Shown here piece by piece: positions 25,598 to 34,100 of a DNA stretch of 42,113 bases. Each line of letters opens with the position of its first letter. Position 1 is the stretch's first letter. Position numbers and translations under genes: made by a program. The notes under the pieces are model-generated. The model was not told the origin of the DNA and did not search any database. It saw nothing but the letters and a program-made list of their open reading frames with translations. The stretch comes from an uncultured Eggerthellaceae bacterium. Lineage in GTDB: Bacteria; Actinomycetota; Coriobacteriia; Coriobacteriales; Eggerthellaceae. The stretch is taken from the NCBI GenBank assembly GCA_905234785.1, contig CAJOIP010000013.1, forward strand, positions 1 through 42,113, in the 5' to 3' direction.

Positions 25598-25716
25598 CTT
25601 CCCACTTGTCATTCCGAGTCTTCCCACTTGTCATTCCGAGCGAAGCGAGGAATCTCCCCCGCCGCGCTTCGCGGAGATCCTTCGACTCCGCGCTATGCGC
25701 TCCGCTCAGGATGACA
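25598..25716. repeat. Dispersed repeat with tandem tail (locus C)
   Basis: The unit CTTCCCACTTGTCATTCCGA occurs twice with a 22-bp period (about 25598-25641). It is followed by a body ending in the inverted end CGCTCCGCTCAGGATGACA (to 25716). It fills the gap between tatC and hypA. Confidence 0.75.
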
Positions 25717-25725
25717 GATAGCGTC

Positions 25726-26523
25726 TCACTCACCATCATCTTCGTCGCCGTACAGGGCAAGCTCTTCTTCCTGCTGCTTCTTGATGCGCTTTGCCAACAC
25801 GATGCGCGAGATGAACAGGCTCGCCTCGTACAACGCCACCAGCGCGGCGAACATGAGCAGCATCGTGACCGGGTTGGCGTCGGGCGTGACCATGGCCGAG
25901 AACACCATGAGGCCGACGTAGACGTAGCGCCAGCTGCTGCGCAGCTTGCTGTACGGCACGATGTTGAAGATGACCAGGTAGAAGATGACGATCGGTAGCT
26001 CGAAGGCGATGCCGAAGCCGATTTCGAACTTGATGATGACGTCGACGTAGTTCGCGGCGTTCGGCAGCACCTCGCCCAAATCGGAGGTTTGGTCGGTCAG
26101 CCATTGGAACGCCGGGTGCAAGATGATGAGGTAGCAGAACACGGTGCCCAGGATGAACAGCGCCACGCCGGCCGCGAACGTCGGGATGAACCACTTGCGC
26201 TCGTTGGGCTTGAGCGCCGGCAGGAAAAACGCGAGGACCTGCCACAGGATGATGGGCGACGTTGCCACGACCGACATCCAGAAGGCTATCTTGAACTTCA
26301 CCGTGAACGGGTCGAACGCGTTCAGGAAGCTGAGCTCGACCGTGCCGTCCTCGGCCGTCGGCAGGAAGTCGGCGATGGGCAGCAACAGGAACTGGCCCAT
26401 CGTGCCCGCGGCCAGGTAGAACACGCAGACGGCCACCAGCAGCACCACCACGATGCGCACGAGGCGCATGCGCAGCTCGCCGAGGTGCTCCATGAGGGGC
26501 ATGCGCGCAGGACCGATGGGCAT
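25726..26523 (-). CDS. tatC: Sec-independent protein translocase TatC
   Basis: This 265-residue inner-membrane protein with six helices recognises twin-arginine signal peptides. The family opening is LMEHLGELRMRL, followed by FLNAFDPFTVKFKIAFW, the conserved FEIGFGIAFELPIVIFYL stretch and VTPDANPVTML. The C-terminus is basic and then acidic (KRIKKQQEEEL). The ATG overlaps the tatA stop as TAATG, so the two are translationally coupled. Length is normal. Confidence 0.96.
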   Translation of the reverse strand: MPIGPARMPLMEHLGELRMRLVRIVVVLLVAVCVFYLAAGTMGQFLLLPIADFLPTAEDGTVELSFLNAFDPFTVKFKIAFWMSVVATSPIILWQVLAFFLPALKPNERKWFIPTFAAGVALFILGTVFCYLIILHPAFQWLTDQTSDLGEVLPNAANYVDVIIKFEIGFGIAFELPIVIFYLVIFNIVPYSKLRSSWRYVYVGLMVFSAMVTPDANPVTMLLMFAALVALYEASLFISRIVLAKRIKKQQEEELALYGDEDDGE

Positions 26524-27170
26524 TACGCGTCACCCCCTTCGGCGGGGGCTCCCGCCGGTTGATCGGGCAAAGCCCGAGATCCTTCGACTTCGCTCCCTTC
26601 GGTCGCTTCGCTCAGAATGACAGAAGGGGTCGCGCCTTCGGTCGGGATGGCGGGGGCCGCAGATTCCCCTGATGCAGGTGCAGGGGTCGCGCTTACGGGG
26701 CTTTCCGAGCTTGCCTCGGCGTTGGCTTTTGCCGCTTCGGCTTCGGCCGCCTTGCGGGCAGCGCGCTCGCGCTCGTAGCGGGCCTTGCGCTCGGTGAAGC
26801 TTTCCTGCTTGGGCGCCTCATCGTCCGAAGAAGCGGGCTCGTCATCGGCCTTCGCGGACGAGTCCGCCTTGGCAGACGCGCTGGAAGAGGCGCTGGAAGA
26901 CGCCTTCGACGAAGTGCCGGCCTTCTTCTCCTCCTGGCGCTTCGCGATGCGGTCGAGCGCCTCGATGGGGTCTTTGAACGGCTGGTCGGGGTTGTCCAAG
27001 TCGATGATCTTCTCGTCGCCGATGGCGTCGTTCACCTCTTTCTGGGCCTCGCGGAAGCGCGCGATGCCCTTCCCCACCGTCTTCGCGATTTCGGGGAGCT
27101 TGTCGGGCCCGAAGATGAGGAACCCGAAGATGAGGATGATGAAGAGCTCGAAGCCGCCGATGCCGAACAT
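26523..27170 (-). CDS. tatA: Twin-arginine translocase subunit TatA/TatB, extended
   Basis: This is a 215-residue pore-forming or bridging Tat subunit. The N-terminal membrane helix and hinge (IILIFGFLIFGPDKLPEIAK) plus an amphipathic helix (about 1-55) are typical. No separate tatB is nearby, so one protein may serve both roles. The rest is far longer than usual: a Ser/Ala/Lys/Asp-rich linker, a charged coiled segment (ERKARYERERAARKAAEAE) and an Ala/Pro-rich end. Residues about 182-202 (VILSEATEGSEVEGSR) are encoded by a piece of the dispersed repeat read in frame. Overlaps tatC by TAATG. Confidence 0.9.
   Translation of the reverse strand: MFGIGGFELFIILIFGFLIFGPDKLPEIAKTVGKGIARFREAQKEVNDAIGDEKIIDLDNPDQPFKDPIEALDRIAKRQEEKKAGTSSKASSSASSSASAKADSSAKADDEPASSDDEAPKQESFTERKARYERERAARKAAEAEAAKANAEASSESPVSATPAPASGESAAPAIPTEGATPSVILSEATEGSEVEGSRALPDQPAGAPAEGGDA
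26567..26627. repeat. Dispersed repeat fragment inside tatA
   Basis: GAGATCCTTCGACTTCGCTC through CGCTCAGAATGACAGAAGG matches one end of the intergenic dispersed repeat, and it is translated in frame in the TatA tail. Confidence 0.7.
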
Positions 27171-27188
27171 GCCGAGTTCCCTGCCTGC

Positions 27189-27386
27189 TTACGCGCCGCC
27201 GCCGAGCAGGGCCAGGCCGACAGTCGGAACGCCGAGTGCCAGCACCAGGATGACGCACACGACGATCGTGAATATCTGCTTGGTGCGCTCCTTGCGCTTC
27301 TTCGCCTCTTCGGCGCGGCGTTCGCGCTCTTCAGCTGCGCGGATGCGCTCCTCGCGTTGCTTCTGGGTCATTTTCTGCTTTGCCAT
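27189..27386 (-). CDS. Small charged coiled-coil membrane protein
   Basis: This 65-residue protein has an N-terminal cytosolic helix of alternating Arg/Glu/Lys (about 1-36, probable coiled coil) followed by one membrane helix (FTIVVCVILVLALGVPTVGLAL, split here only by notation of about residues 39-60) and a short glycine end. It lies 18 bp upstream of tatA and 9 bp after the amidohydrolase gene, all on one strand, so it is almost certainly in the same operon. I do not recognise a family; a role as an accessory to the Tat system is only a guess from position. Confidence 0.7.
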   Translation of the reverse strand: MAKQKMTQKQREERIRAAEERERRAEEAKKRKERTKQIFTIVVCVILVLALGVPTVGLALLGGGA

Positions 27387-27395
27387 GTGTACCTT

Positions 27396-28751
27396 CTATT
27401 TCCGAAGTTTCGAGCGGATCTCGATGACGCGCGCGATGTCGCGGGCGACCTCGACATCGACGTGCCATTTGTCCTTTTCGTAGCGGACGGTGCCGTCGAC
27501 CATGGTCATGAGCACGTCAGCCGCCGAACACGAGTTGATGACCGCTGCCGCCGGGTCGTCGGTCGGCACCTGGCGCGAATCGGACAAGTCGACGACCGCC
27601 AAATCGGCGCGTTTCCCGATTTCGACGGAGCCGATCTCGTCTTCCATCTTCAGCACGCGGGCCGCGTCGATCGTGGCCATGCGCAACATGGTGGACGTGG
27701 CGATGAAGCGGCCGGGATTGACCGCGCGGTTCAGCAGCAGGCCGACGCGCATTTCCTTGATGATGTCGGAGGCGTTGGTCGCAACCGAGTACCCCGTGCC
27801 GAGGCCCACGCGCAACCCCGAGCGCAAAAACTCGGCGACCGGCGCCACGCCCATGGAAAGCTGGGCGTTGCAACGCGGGCACACGACCACGGCCACGTCG
27901 TATTCCTTCAGCTTGTGGACGTCCTCGTTGTCGACGTGCACGCAATGCACGGCCATGACGTTGTCGGCCTCGAACGCGCCCCAGTTCAGCACGTAGCGGA
28001 CCGGCGACACGCCCGTGGGAAGCCAAGGCGGAATTTCCACGAAGCCGCGCCTGTCGCCCGCGCTTGCGATGGAAAGCGCCGACGAGCCGTAGCGGATGAA
28101 GTCGTATTCCTCGCGGCTTTCGGCCACGTACACCGAAAGCGGGATGTCCTCTTCACGTGCGATCTTGGCCGATTCGGTGAACACAGCCGGGTGGCAGTCG
28201 TACGTTTCGCGCGGGGCGATGCCGATGCTGATGCGGTCGGAATCGACGAGCTCGTGCCACCGCGCGATGTCGTTGCGCGCCATGCGCATGGCGTCGTCGA
28301 CGCGGCGCTTGTCCATGGCGCCGACCTCGCGGAACACCACGCCGCGCAAGCCCATCTTCGACATGACCGAGCATGACGCCCCGGTGTTCGAGATGTCGCA
28401 CACGGTGGTAACGCCGCCGGACAGCGCCTCGAGGCAGCCGAGCACGGCAGAGGAATGCCAGTCGTGCACGTCGAGCTTCGCGCCCGCCTCGCGGACCGAT
28501 TGGATCCAGCTGATGTAGGGCTGGTCGGGCACGATGCCGCGCAGCACCGAGTTTTCCATATGCGTGTGCAAGTCGATGAGGCCCGGGATGATGGCGGCTG
28601 TGCCGAAGTCGCGCAGCTCGTCGTCGGGGTAGCGAAGGCGCATCTTGTCTGCGTCGCCGATGTCGCTGATGCGGCCGTCGCGCACGAGCACCGCGCTGTC
28701 GACCAGCGGCTCAGACGTCACAGGTATGATGTATTTCGCGGTGAGGAGCAT
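27396..28751 (-). CDS. Amidohydrolase-family protein with altered metal ligands
   Basis: This is a 451-residue TIM-barrel amidohydrolase of the TRZ/ATZ (SsnA, methylthioadenosine or aminofutalosine deaminase) group. The first metal motif HTH (62-64) and a strand 6 histidine (MAVHCVH, 269-272) are present. The strand 5 histidine of the usual HxAE is Tyr208 (VYVAE). The strand 8 aspartate of the usual GTD is Gly320 (GLGTGYS). The usual APHxPYT is APRETYD. Length is normal. It is divergent from menG with 71 bp between, and aminofutalosine deaminase would fit menaquinone synthesis, but the missing ligands make that activity doubtful. It leads the strand that continues into tat genes. Confidence 0.85.
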   Translation of the reverse strand: MLLTAKYIIPVTSEPLVDSAVLVRDGRISDIGDADKMRLRYPDDELRDFGTAAIIPGLIDLHTHMENSVLRGIVPDQPYISWIQSVREAGAKLDVHDWHSSAVLGCLEALSGGVTTVCDISNTGASCSVMSKMGLRGVVFREVGAMDKRRVDDAMRMARNDIARWHELVDSDRISIGIAPRETYDCHPAVFTESAKIAREEDIPLSVYVAESREEYDFIRYGSSALSIASAGDRRGFVEIPPWLPTGVSPVRYVLNWGAFEADNVMAVHCVHVDNEDVHKLKEYDVAVVVCPRCNAQLSMGVAPVAEFLRSGLRVGLGTGYSVATNASDIIKEMRVGLLLNRAVNPGRFIATSTMLRMATIDAARVLKMEDEIGSVEIGKRADLAVVDLSDSRQVPTDDPAAAVINSCSAADVLMTMVDGTVRYEKDKWHVDVEVARDIARVIEIRSKLRK

Positions 28752-28810
28752 GTTGTCCTATCGGGCCGATTTTCACACGTCGGGATATCATATCATCAGA
28801 CGTAATGAGG

Positions 28811-28816
28811 TAGACT
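28811..28816 (+). promoter_or_regulatory. -10 box of a leaderless menG transcript
   Basis: TAGACT ends 6 nt before the ATG at 28823 with no ribosome site between. Confidence 0.45.
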
Positions 28817-28822
28817 TGCACT

Positions 28823-29743
28823 ATGAGCGAACTCACGACAACGCACACGATTGACACGGCGACTGGCAGTGCCCTGCCGGAAACGACTACAGGGCGCACG
28901 GAGTGCGCCCCTACGGAGGATTTGGGGCCGATTGACACGGCGACTGGCAACACCCCGCCTGAAACGGCTGTCGGGCGCACGGAGTGCGCCCCTACGGGGG
29001 GCTTGGGGCCAATTGACACGGCGACTGGCAAGGAAGCCCCCGCGGAATTGTCCACCGAGCGCGTGAAGGCCATTTTTTCCAGCATCGCGCGCAAATACGA
29101 GCTGTTCAACGCCGTGTCGAGCTTCGGCGCATACCGCCGCTGGCTCGACGGCATGATGCTTCAAGCGCCCATCCTGCCCCACCACGACGTGCTCGACATA
29201 GCCGGCGGCACGGGCGACGTGTCGCGCTGGGTGGCGAAGGCCAAGCGGCCGGCCCACATACAGTGCACCGATTTGGTGCCCGAGATGCTGGAAGTGGCCC
29301 GCGCCCACGCCGCGCACGGCGACTTCGGCGACGTGCCGATCGACTTCGACGTGGTCGACGCGCAGGACATCCCGTACGCCGACGAATCGTACGACGTCAT
29401 CACCATGGCCTACGGCATCCGCAACATGCCCGACCGCCCGCGCGCGCTCGCCGAGATGCACCGCGTGCTGAAGCCGGGCGGCGCGCTCGTGTGCCTGGAG
29501 TTCTCCACGCCGCCGAACCCCGTGTGGCGCATGCTGTACCGCTTCTACCTGAAGCACCTGATTCCGTTCTGGGGCGGGCTGATCACCGGGGACAAAGCCG
29601 GCTTCGTGTATCTGGCCGAGTCGATCCGCGCCTTCCCCGACCAACGCGGCCTCGCCGACATGATGGAGGAAGCGGGCTTCCACGACATCACGTGGAAGAA
29701 CTACACCGGCGGCATCGCCGCCGTGCATGTGGCGGAAAAATAA
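28823..29743 (+). CDS. menG: Demethylmenaquinone methyltransferase (UbiE/MenG) with repeat extension
   Basis: This 306-residue SAM-dependent methyltransferase makes menaquinone from demethylmenaquinone at the membrane face. The catalytic part starts near residue 72 (ERVKAIFSSIARKYELFNAVSSFG, quoted in two overlapping ideas: RVKAIFSSIARKY and FNAVSSFG). The SAM motif is VLDIAGGTGDVSRW, then CTDLVPEMLEVA and the UbiE signature YGIRNMPDRPRAL. The first 71 residues are an extra segment built on a 27-residue tandem repeat beginning IDTATG, encoded by 81-bp DNA repeats. Normal MenG lacks this. The start at 28823 is supported by the -10 box 6 nt upstream. An internal start near residue 70 is possible but has no clear ribosome site. 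Confidence 0.92.
   Translation: MSELTTTHTIDTATGSALPETTTGRTECAPTEDLGPIDTATGNTPPETAVGRTECAPTGGLGPIDTATGKEAPAELSTERVKAIFSSIARKYELFNAVSSFGAYRRWLDGMMLQAPILPHHDVLDIAGGTGDVSRWVAKAKRPAHIQCTDLVPEMLEVARAHAAHGDFGDVPIDFDVVDAQDIPYADESYDVITMAYGIRNMPDRPRALAEMHRVLKPGGALVCLEFSTPPNPVWRMLYRFYLKHLIPFWGGLITGDKAGFVYLAESIRAFPDQRGLADMMEEAGFHDITWKNYTGGIAAVHVAEK
28850..29031 (+). repeat. 81-bp tandem repeat in the 5' end of menG
   Basis: The phrase ATTGACACGGCGACTGGCA starts at 28850, 28931 and 29012, exactly 81 bp apart. Each full unit contains the self-complementary GGGCGCACGGAGTGCGCCC followed by CTACGG. The period is a multiple of three, so the frame is kept. Confidence 0.92.
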
Positions 29744-29767
29744 GCGACCGGGCAAAGCCGGCGCATC

Positions 29768-31048
29768 TTATTGGCGGCGCCAGCGTTTGTCTGCTTCGGG
29801 ATAGCACAGCATCGCCACGAACAGCGACGCAATGACGAGCACGATGACGCAGCACATGGTGAATGCGAAGCCGAACGTGTCGTTCGTGATGCCCCAGATG
29901 GTGGCGGCGATGCCGATTCCCACGTCGGTTAGCAGCAGGTACAGCCCGTTCGCGGCGCCCCAGCGCTCCGCCGACGAGTTCTTCACGGCAACCGCCTGGT
30001 TGATGGGGATGGCAAGGCCCGGGCACAAGCCGTACGGCAGGCCTGCGATGTAGTACAGCGCGGTGCGCGCACCCATGTCGAGGTCGGCCGTCACCACGAC
30101 GATCAGCAGTATGAACGCCACGACGCAGCCGAGCACGGCCACGGCGTGGATCTTGATGGCGGGCACACGGTCCATGAAGCGCTTCGAGGCGAGGCGCACG
30201 GAGATCATCGACACGGCGGTCATCGTGTAGAACAGCCCGGCGTTCGCAATGCCCATCTGCGTGCCGAGCAAGCCCGCGAAGAAGATGATGAACCCGAGCG
30301 CCGGCGAGATGACCATCATGGGAACGCCGCCCGCGAGCGCGCCCGGCTCGAGGATGCTGTTGACGAGCCCCGGCTTCTTCCGCTCCTGCTCGGGATGCGC
30401 TTCGCGCTGCTCGGCGATACGGCGGTACGTGGCCGTTTCGGGAAGCTTGTCGGGGCGCTTCTCGTAACGGCAGAAGAAGCACAGCGCGAACGCGCAAATC
30501 GCGATGGCGGAAAGGCCCCAATACAGGTTCTCGGGCGGTTCAGTCGACACGAGCGTTATGGCGAGCGCCGGCCCGCAGGCCATGGCGAGCGCCTGACCGA
30601 GACCCGAATAGCCGATGCCCTCGCCGAGCCGCTCGATCGGCAAAACGTCTGCTGCCGCGGTGGCGACGGCCGTGGTGACAGCCGCAAACCCCACGCCCTG
30701 AAGCAGCCGCCATAGCAAGAACAGCTCTACGCTGGCGGTCAGCGCCTGCCCGCCTACACCGGCGAGCAGCACGACCGTGCCGGCGATCATGACGACCTGG
30801 CGACCGCGGGTATCGGAGACGGGGCCGCTTACAATGCGCGCCACGGCAGCTGCGACCGAGAAGATCGTGGCGCCGATGCCGGCGAGCGTCGACGTCTCGC
30901 CGAGCCGGCTGAGGTACACCGTGCTGCCCGAGTTCGTTCCCTGGCCGACCATGAAGCTGCAAAACGTGACCGCGATGATGACCACGAACACCGGCGTCCA
31001 GAGCTTCGGTTGCTGATTATTTCCCCCAGAATTTTGCACGAAAGGCAT
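29768..31048 (-). CDS. MFS transporter
   Basis: This is a 426-residue major facilitator with 12 predicted helices. Motif A is RIVSGPVSDTRGRQVV after helix 2, helix 4 begins RLLQGVGFAAVTTAVATAAA, and the C-half repeat is SVRLASKRFMDRVP. The LQGVGFAAVT stretch is of the kind seen in multidrug or staphyloferrin-like exporters; the substrate is unknown. The start at 31048 is chosen because the upstream open frame lies in an inverted repeat and is not protein-like; no ribosome site is obvious. It is convergent with menG (24 bp between stops). Confidence 0.85.
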   Translation of the reverse strand: MPFVQNSGGNNQQPKLWTPVFVVIIAVTFCSFMVGQGTNSGSTVYLSRLGETSTLAGIGATIFSVAAAVARIVSGPVSDTRGRQVVMIAGTVVLLAGVGGQALTASVELFLLWRLLQGVGFAAVTTAVATAAADVLPIERLGEGIGYSGLGQALAMACGPALAITLVSTEPPENLYWGLSAIAICAFALCFFCRYEKRPDKLPETATYRRIAEQREAHPEQERKKPGLVNSILEPGALAGGVPMMVISPALGFIIFFAGLLGTQMGIANAGLFYTMTAVSMISVRLASKRFMDRVPAIKIHAVAVLGCVVAFILLIVVVTADLDMGARTALYYIAGLPYGLCPGLAIPINQAVAVKNSSAERWGAANGLYLLLTDVGIGIAATIWGITNDTFGFAFTMCCVIVLVIASLFVAMLCYPEADKRWRRQ

Positions 31049-31076
31049 TGTAGCGCAAATGGGGAAACAACTAGGA

Positions 31077-31179
31077 GCGATGCGCGGGAGGGGAGCTGGC
31101 GCATCATTTTGCCAGAATGTTCCTAAACGCCCTTGCTCGAACCGCAAAATGATGCGCCAGCTCCCCTCCCGCGCATCGC
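31077..31179. repeat. 36-bp perfect inverted repeat after the tsa fusion gene
   Basis: Arms 31077-31112 and 31144-31179 are exact reverse complements with a 31-nt spacer. The structure begins 7 nt after the tsa fusion stop on the minus strand and is followed by TCCTAGTTGTTTCCCC, so it can act as a terminator. The arms are longer than any normal terminator. Confidence 0.85.
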
Positions 31180-31186
31180 TTCCCGG

Positions 31187-34100
31187 CTAGTACGGCTCGT
31201 CGAGGCTGGCGTGGGCGGCGGCGTCTGCATTCAACGGGAAGAACTTGCGCTGGTTGTAGCGGTCGAGCGCGACGAGCGCGATCATGCCGGCGTTGTCGCC
31301 GCAGCTGGAAAGCGGGGGCATGACCAGCTTCACGTGCATGCGCGCGCAGAGGTCCTCGTAGGCCGTGCGCAACACGGGGTTGGCAGCCACGCCGCCACCG
31401 AGGCAGAACGTCGGCGCCCCCGTTTGCTCAAGCGCGGTTTTAGCCTTCGCCACCTGCACGTCGACCACGGCCTGCTGGAAGCTGGCGGCGATGTCGGGAA
31501 CATTGAGCGGACGGCCCGCCTGGCGTTCCTTGTTGATGTAGTTCACGACGGCCGTCTTCAAGCCCGACAGCGAGAAGCGCAGGTCATGCGAATGCAGCAT
31601 GGCACGCGGGAAATCGATGGCCGCAGGGTCGCCCTTGGCGGCTTCGCGCGAGATGACCGGGCCGCCGGGATACCCCAACCCGAGCGCCTTCGACACCTTG
31701 TCGAACGCCTCGCCCACCGCGTCGTCGATCGTCGCGCCGAGCGTGACGTAGTCGCCCCAGTCGCGCATGTGCACGAGCATCGTGTTGCCGCCCGACACGA
31801 GCGAGACCACCGCCGGCGGCTTGAAACCCGCATCTCCGATCTTGTTGGCGTACAGGTGCCCTTCCAGGTGGTTCACGCCGATGAACGGCACATCAAGCGC
31901 CCAGGCCGCGCCCTTGCCGAAGGCCACGCCCACCACGAGCGCGCCGAGCAGACCCGGTGCGTACGTGACGGCGACGGCATCGAGGTCGCGCCACTTTGCG
32001 GCGCCGGCGACGTGCAGCGCCTCCTCGCACACGCCGCAGATGGCCTCGATGTGCTTGCGGCTGGCTATTTCGGGAACGACGCCGCCAAAGCGCGCGTGGA
32101 AGTCGATTTGCGAGGCCACGACGTCGGAAAGCAGCGCCCCTTCCCCATCGACGATGGCCGCAGCCGTCTCGTCGCATGACGACTCGATGGCCAGGATGAG
32201 CGGATGCTTGCCAACCGCGTGGTCGGCAAGCGTTTCATCGTGATGTTGCAGCTGCATGCCGGCGACGTCGCGCGGTGCCGCGGGAAGCGGGCCCGACATG
32301 ATGGCGGCGTCCTCGCGGTCCGAGTAATAGCGGGGCCTTGTTCCGAGGTTGACCAACCCGAGCGATTCGTAAAACGCCCGGGCGCCCGCATTCGAAGCGC
32401 GGACCTCGAGCGAGCAGGTCGAAGCGCCCAGGTTGCGCGCGTCTTCGGCAATGCGCACGAGCAGCTCGCGCGCGATGCCCCGGCGACGCCATGCGGGCCT
32501 TACCGCGACTTTGAGGATTTGCAGGTCGCCGTCGACGACCAAGCCGCCGGCGTAGCCGACCAGGTTCCCGTCGGCCTCGGCAACCCACCACGTGCGGTTG
32601 CGCTGCCCGAGCTCGCCTGCCACGAGGTCGTCGGCCCAGGCGTCGGTGCCCATGGCCTCATGCTCGAGCGCAGCCACATCGTGAACGTGCGCCGCGTCGA
32701 GCGGGCGGTACGCAACGCCCTGGGCGTCGGCGCGCGCGACGAGCTTGGCTTGCGCGTGCATGGTATCGCGGCCCTTGCCGCCATCGGGCGCGACATCCTG
32801 CACGCCCGTTTCGAGGTTCTTCGGATCGTTGCTCGCAAGCTTGATGCGCTCGTTTTCCTCGGCATCGGACAGGCGCGTGTACACCGGCAAGGCGAGCGCC
32901 GGGTCGTGGCGGCGCGCATCGAGCGGGTCGGCTTCGCCTGCTTGCCAAGCGTGCTCAAGCGCGAGGAGCAGGCCCTTTCCGGTCACGTCCCATAGCGCCT
33001 CGTCGAGCACGCGGGCGTGCGGCTCGTACAGCGCGCGGTACTTCACGAGGCCGTCGCCGACGACGAGCAAGTCCATCGCCGAGCCGGCTTCGCATTCGCC
33101 TTCAAGCCCCCCGCCAAGGGAAAGCTCCTCGGCGAGCGCTTCTGCTTTCACGACGCGGTCGGCGCTGAGGCGCCTAACCCCGTCGTCGAAGAGCGCGTAG
33201 CGGACGGGGTACACTTCCTTGCGCATGGCGTCGGCCACCACGAGCACGTCGCCGCGTACGCCCGCGGCCTGGGCGTTCCACGCGACGGCGTCGAGCGTCG
33301 ACACCCCAACAAGCCCCACGCCGAGCGCCGACGCGATGCCCTTGGCCGTTGCCATGGCGATGCGCACGCCCGTGAACGACCCGGGCCCGCGCCCCACGCA
33401 CACGCATGCGATGTTGGCGCGCGCCACGCCCACCTGGGCGAGCAGCTCTTCGATGGCAGGCACAAGCGTGGTGTTCGAAGCCCGATGCGCCGAAACCTCG
33501 CGAGTAGCCACAACCCGCACGCACCTGCCATCCAAGAGAAGCTCCCCCACGCCCAACGCCACGACCTCGTTAGCCGTGTCGAACGCGAGCACGTACGAGC
33601 CGTTTTTCCGTCGAATCGACGCGTCAGCAATGGAGACGAAGCCCCTGTCGGGGAGAGGGGGTCCCGCGCGCAGTTCCGCACGACTCGAACAGCCCAGTGG
33701 GCTGTTCGGCAAAGCAGGACTGTCTGAGCACGGGCGCCCCCTCTCCCCGACAGGGGCGGACAAGTCAACCCACGCTTCAAGCAGTCCCTCATACCGAGCC
33801 CCGGAAGCATGCGCTCGAACTTCGCGCCCGTCTTCCGAAACCTTCGAAATCTCGATGGCGAGGCACTCGTCGAAAGCGCGGGGGAACTTCTCGGCCCACT
33901 CCACGACGCACACCCCATCGCTTTCCACATACTCCCGCAGCCCGATGTCTTCCAATTCGGAATCGGACTCGAGCCGGTACAGGTCGAAGTGATGAAGCGG
34001 CAGGCGGCCCGACCCGTACGTCAGCACGATGTTGAACGTCGGGCTGATGACGGGCTCGCCCGCGCCGAGGCCAGCGGCGAGCCCTTGCGTGAACTGCGTT

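Noticed and set aside
25561-25725. A gene between tatC and hypA
   Set aside because: The open frames there translate the dispersed repeat and show no protein-like features.
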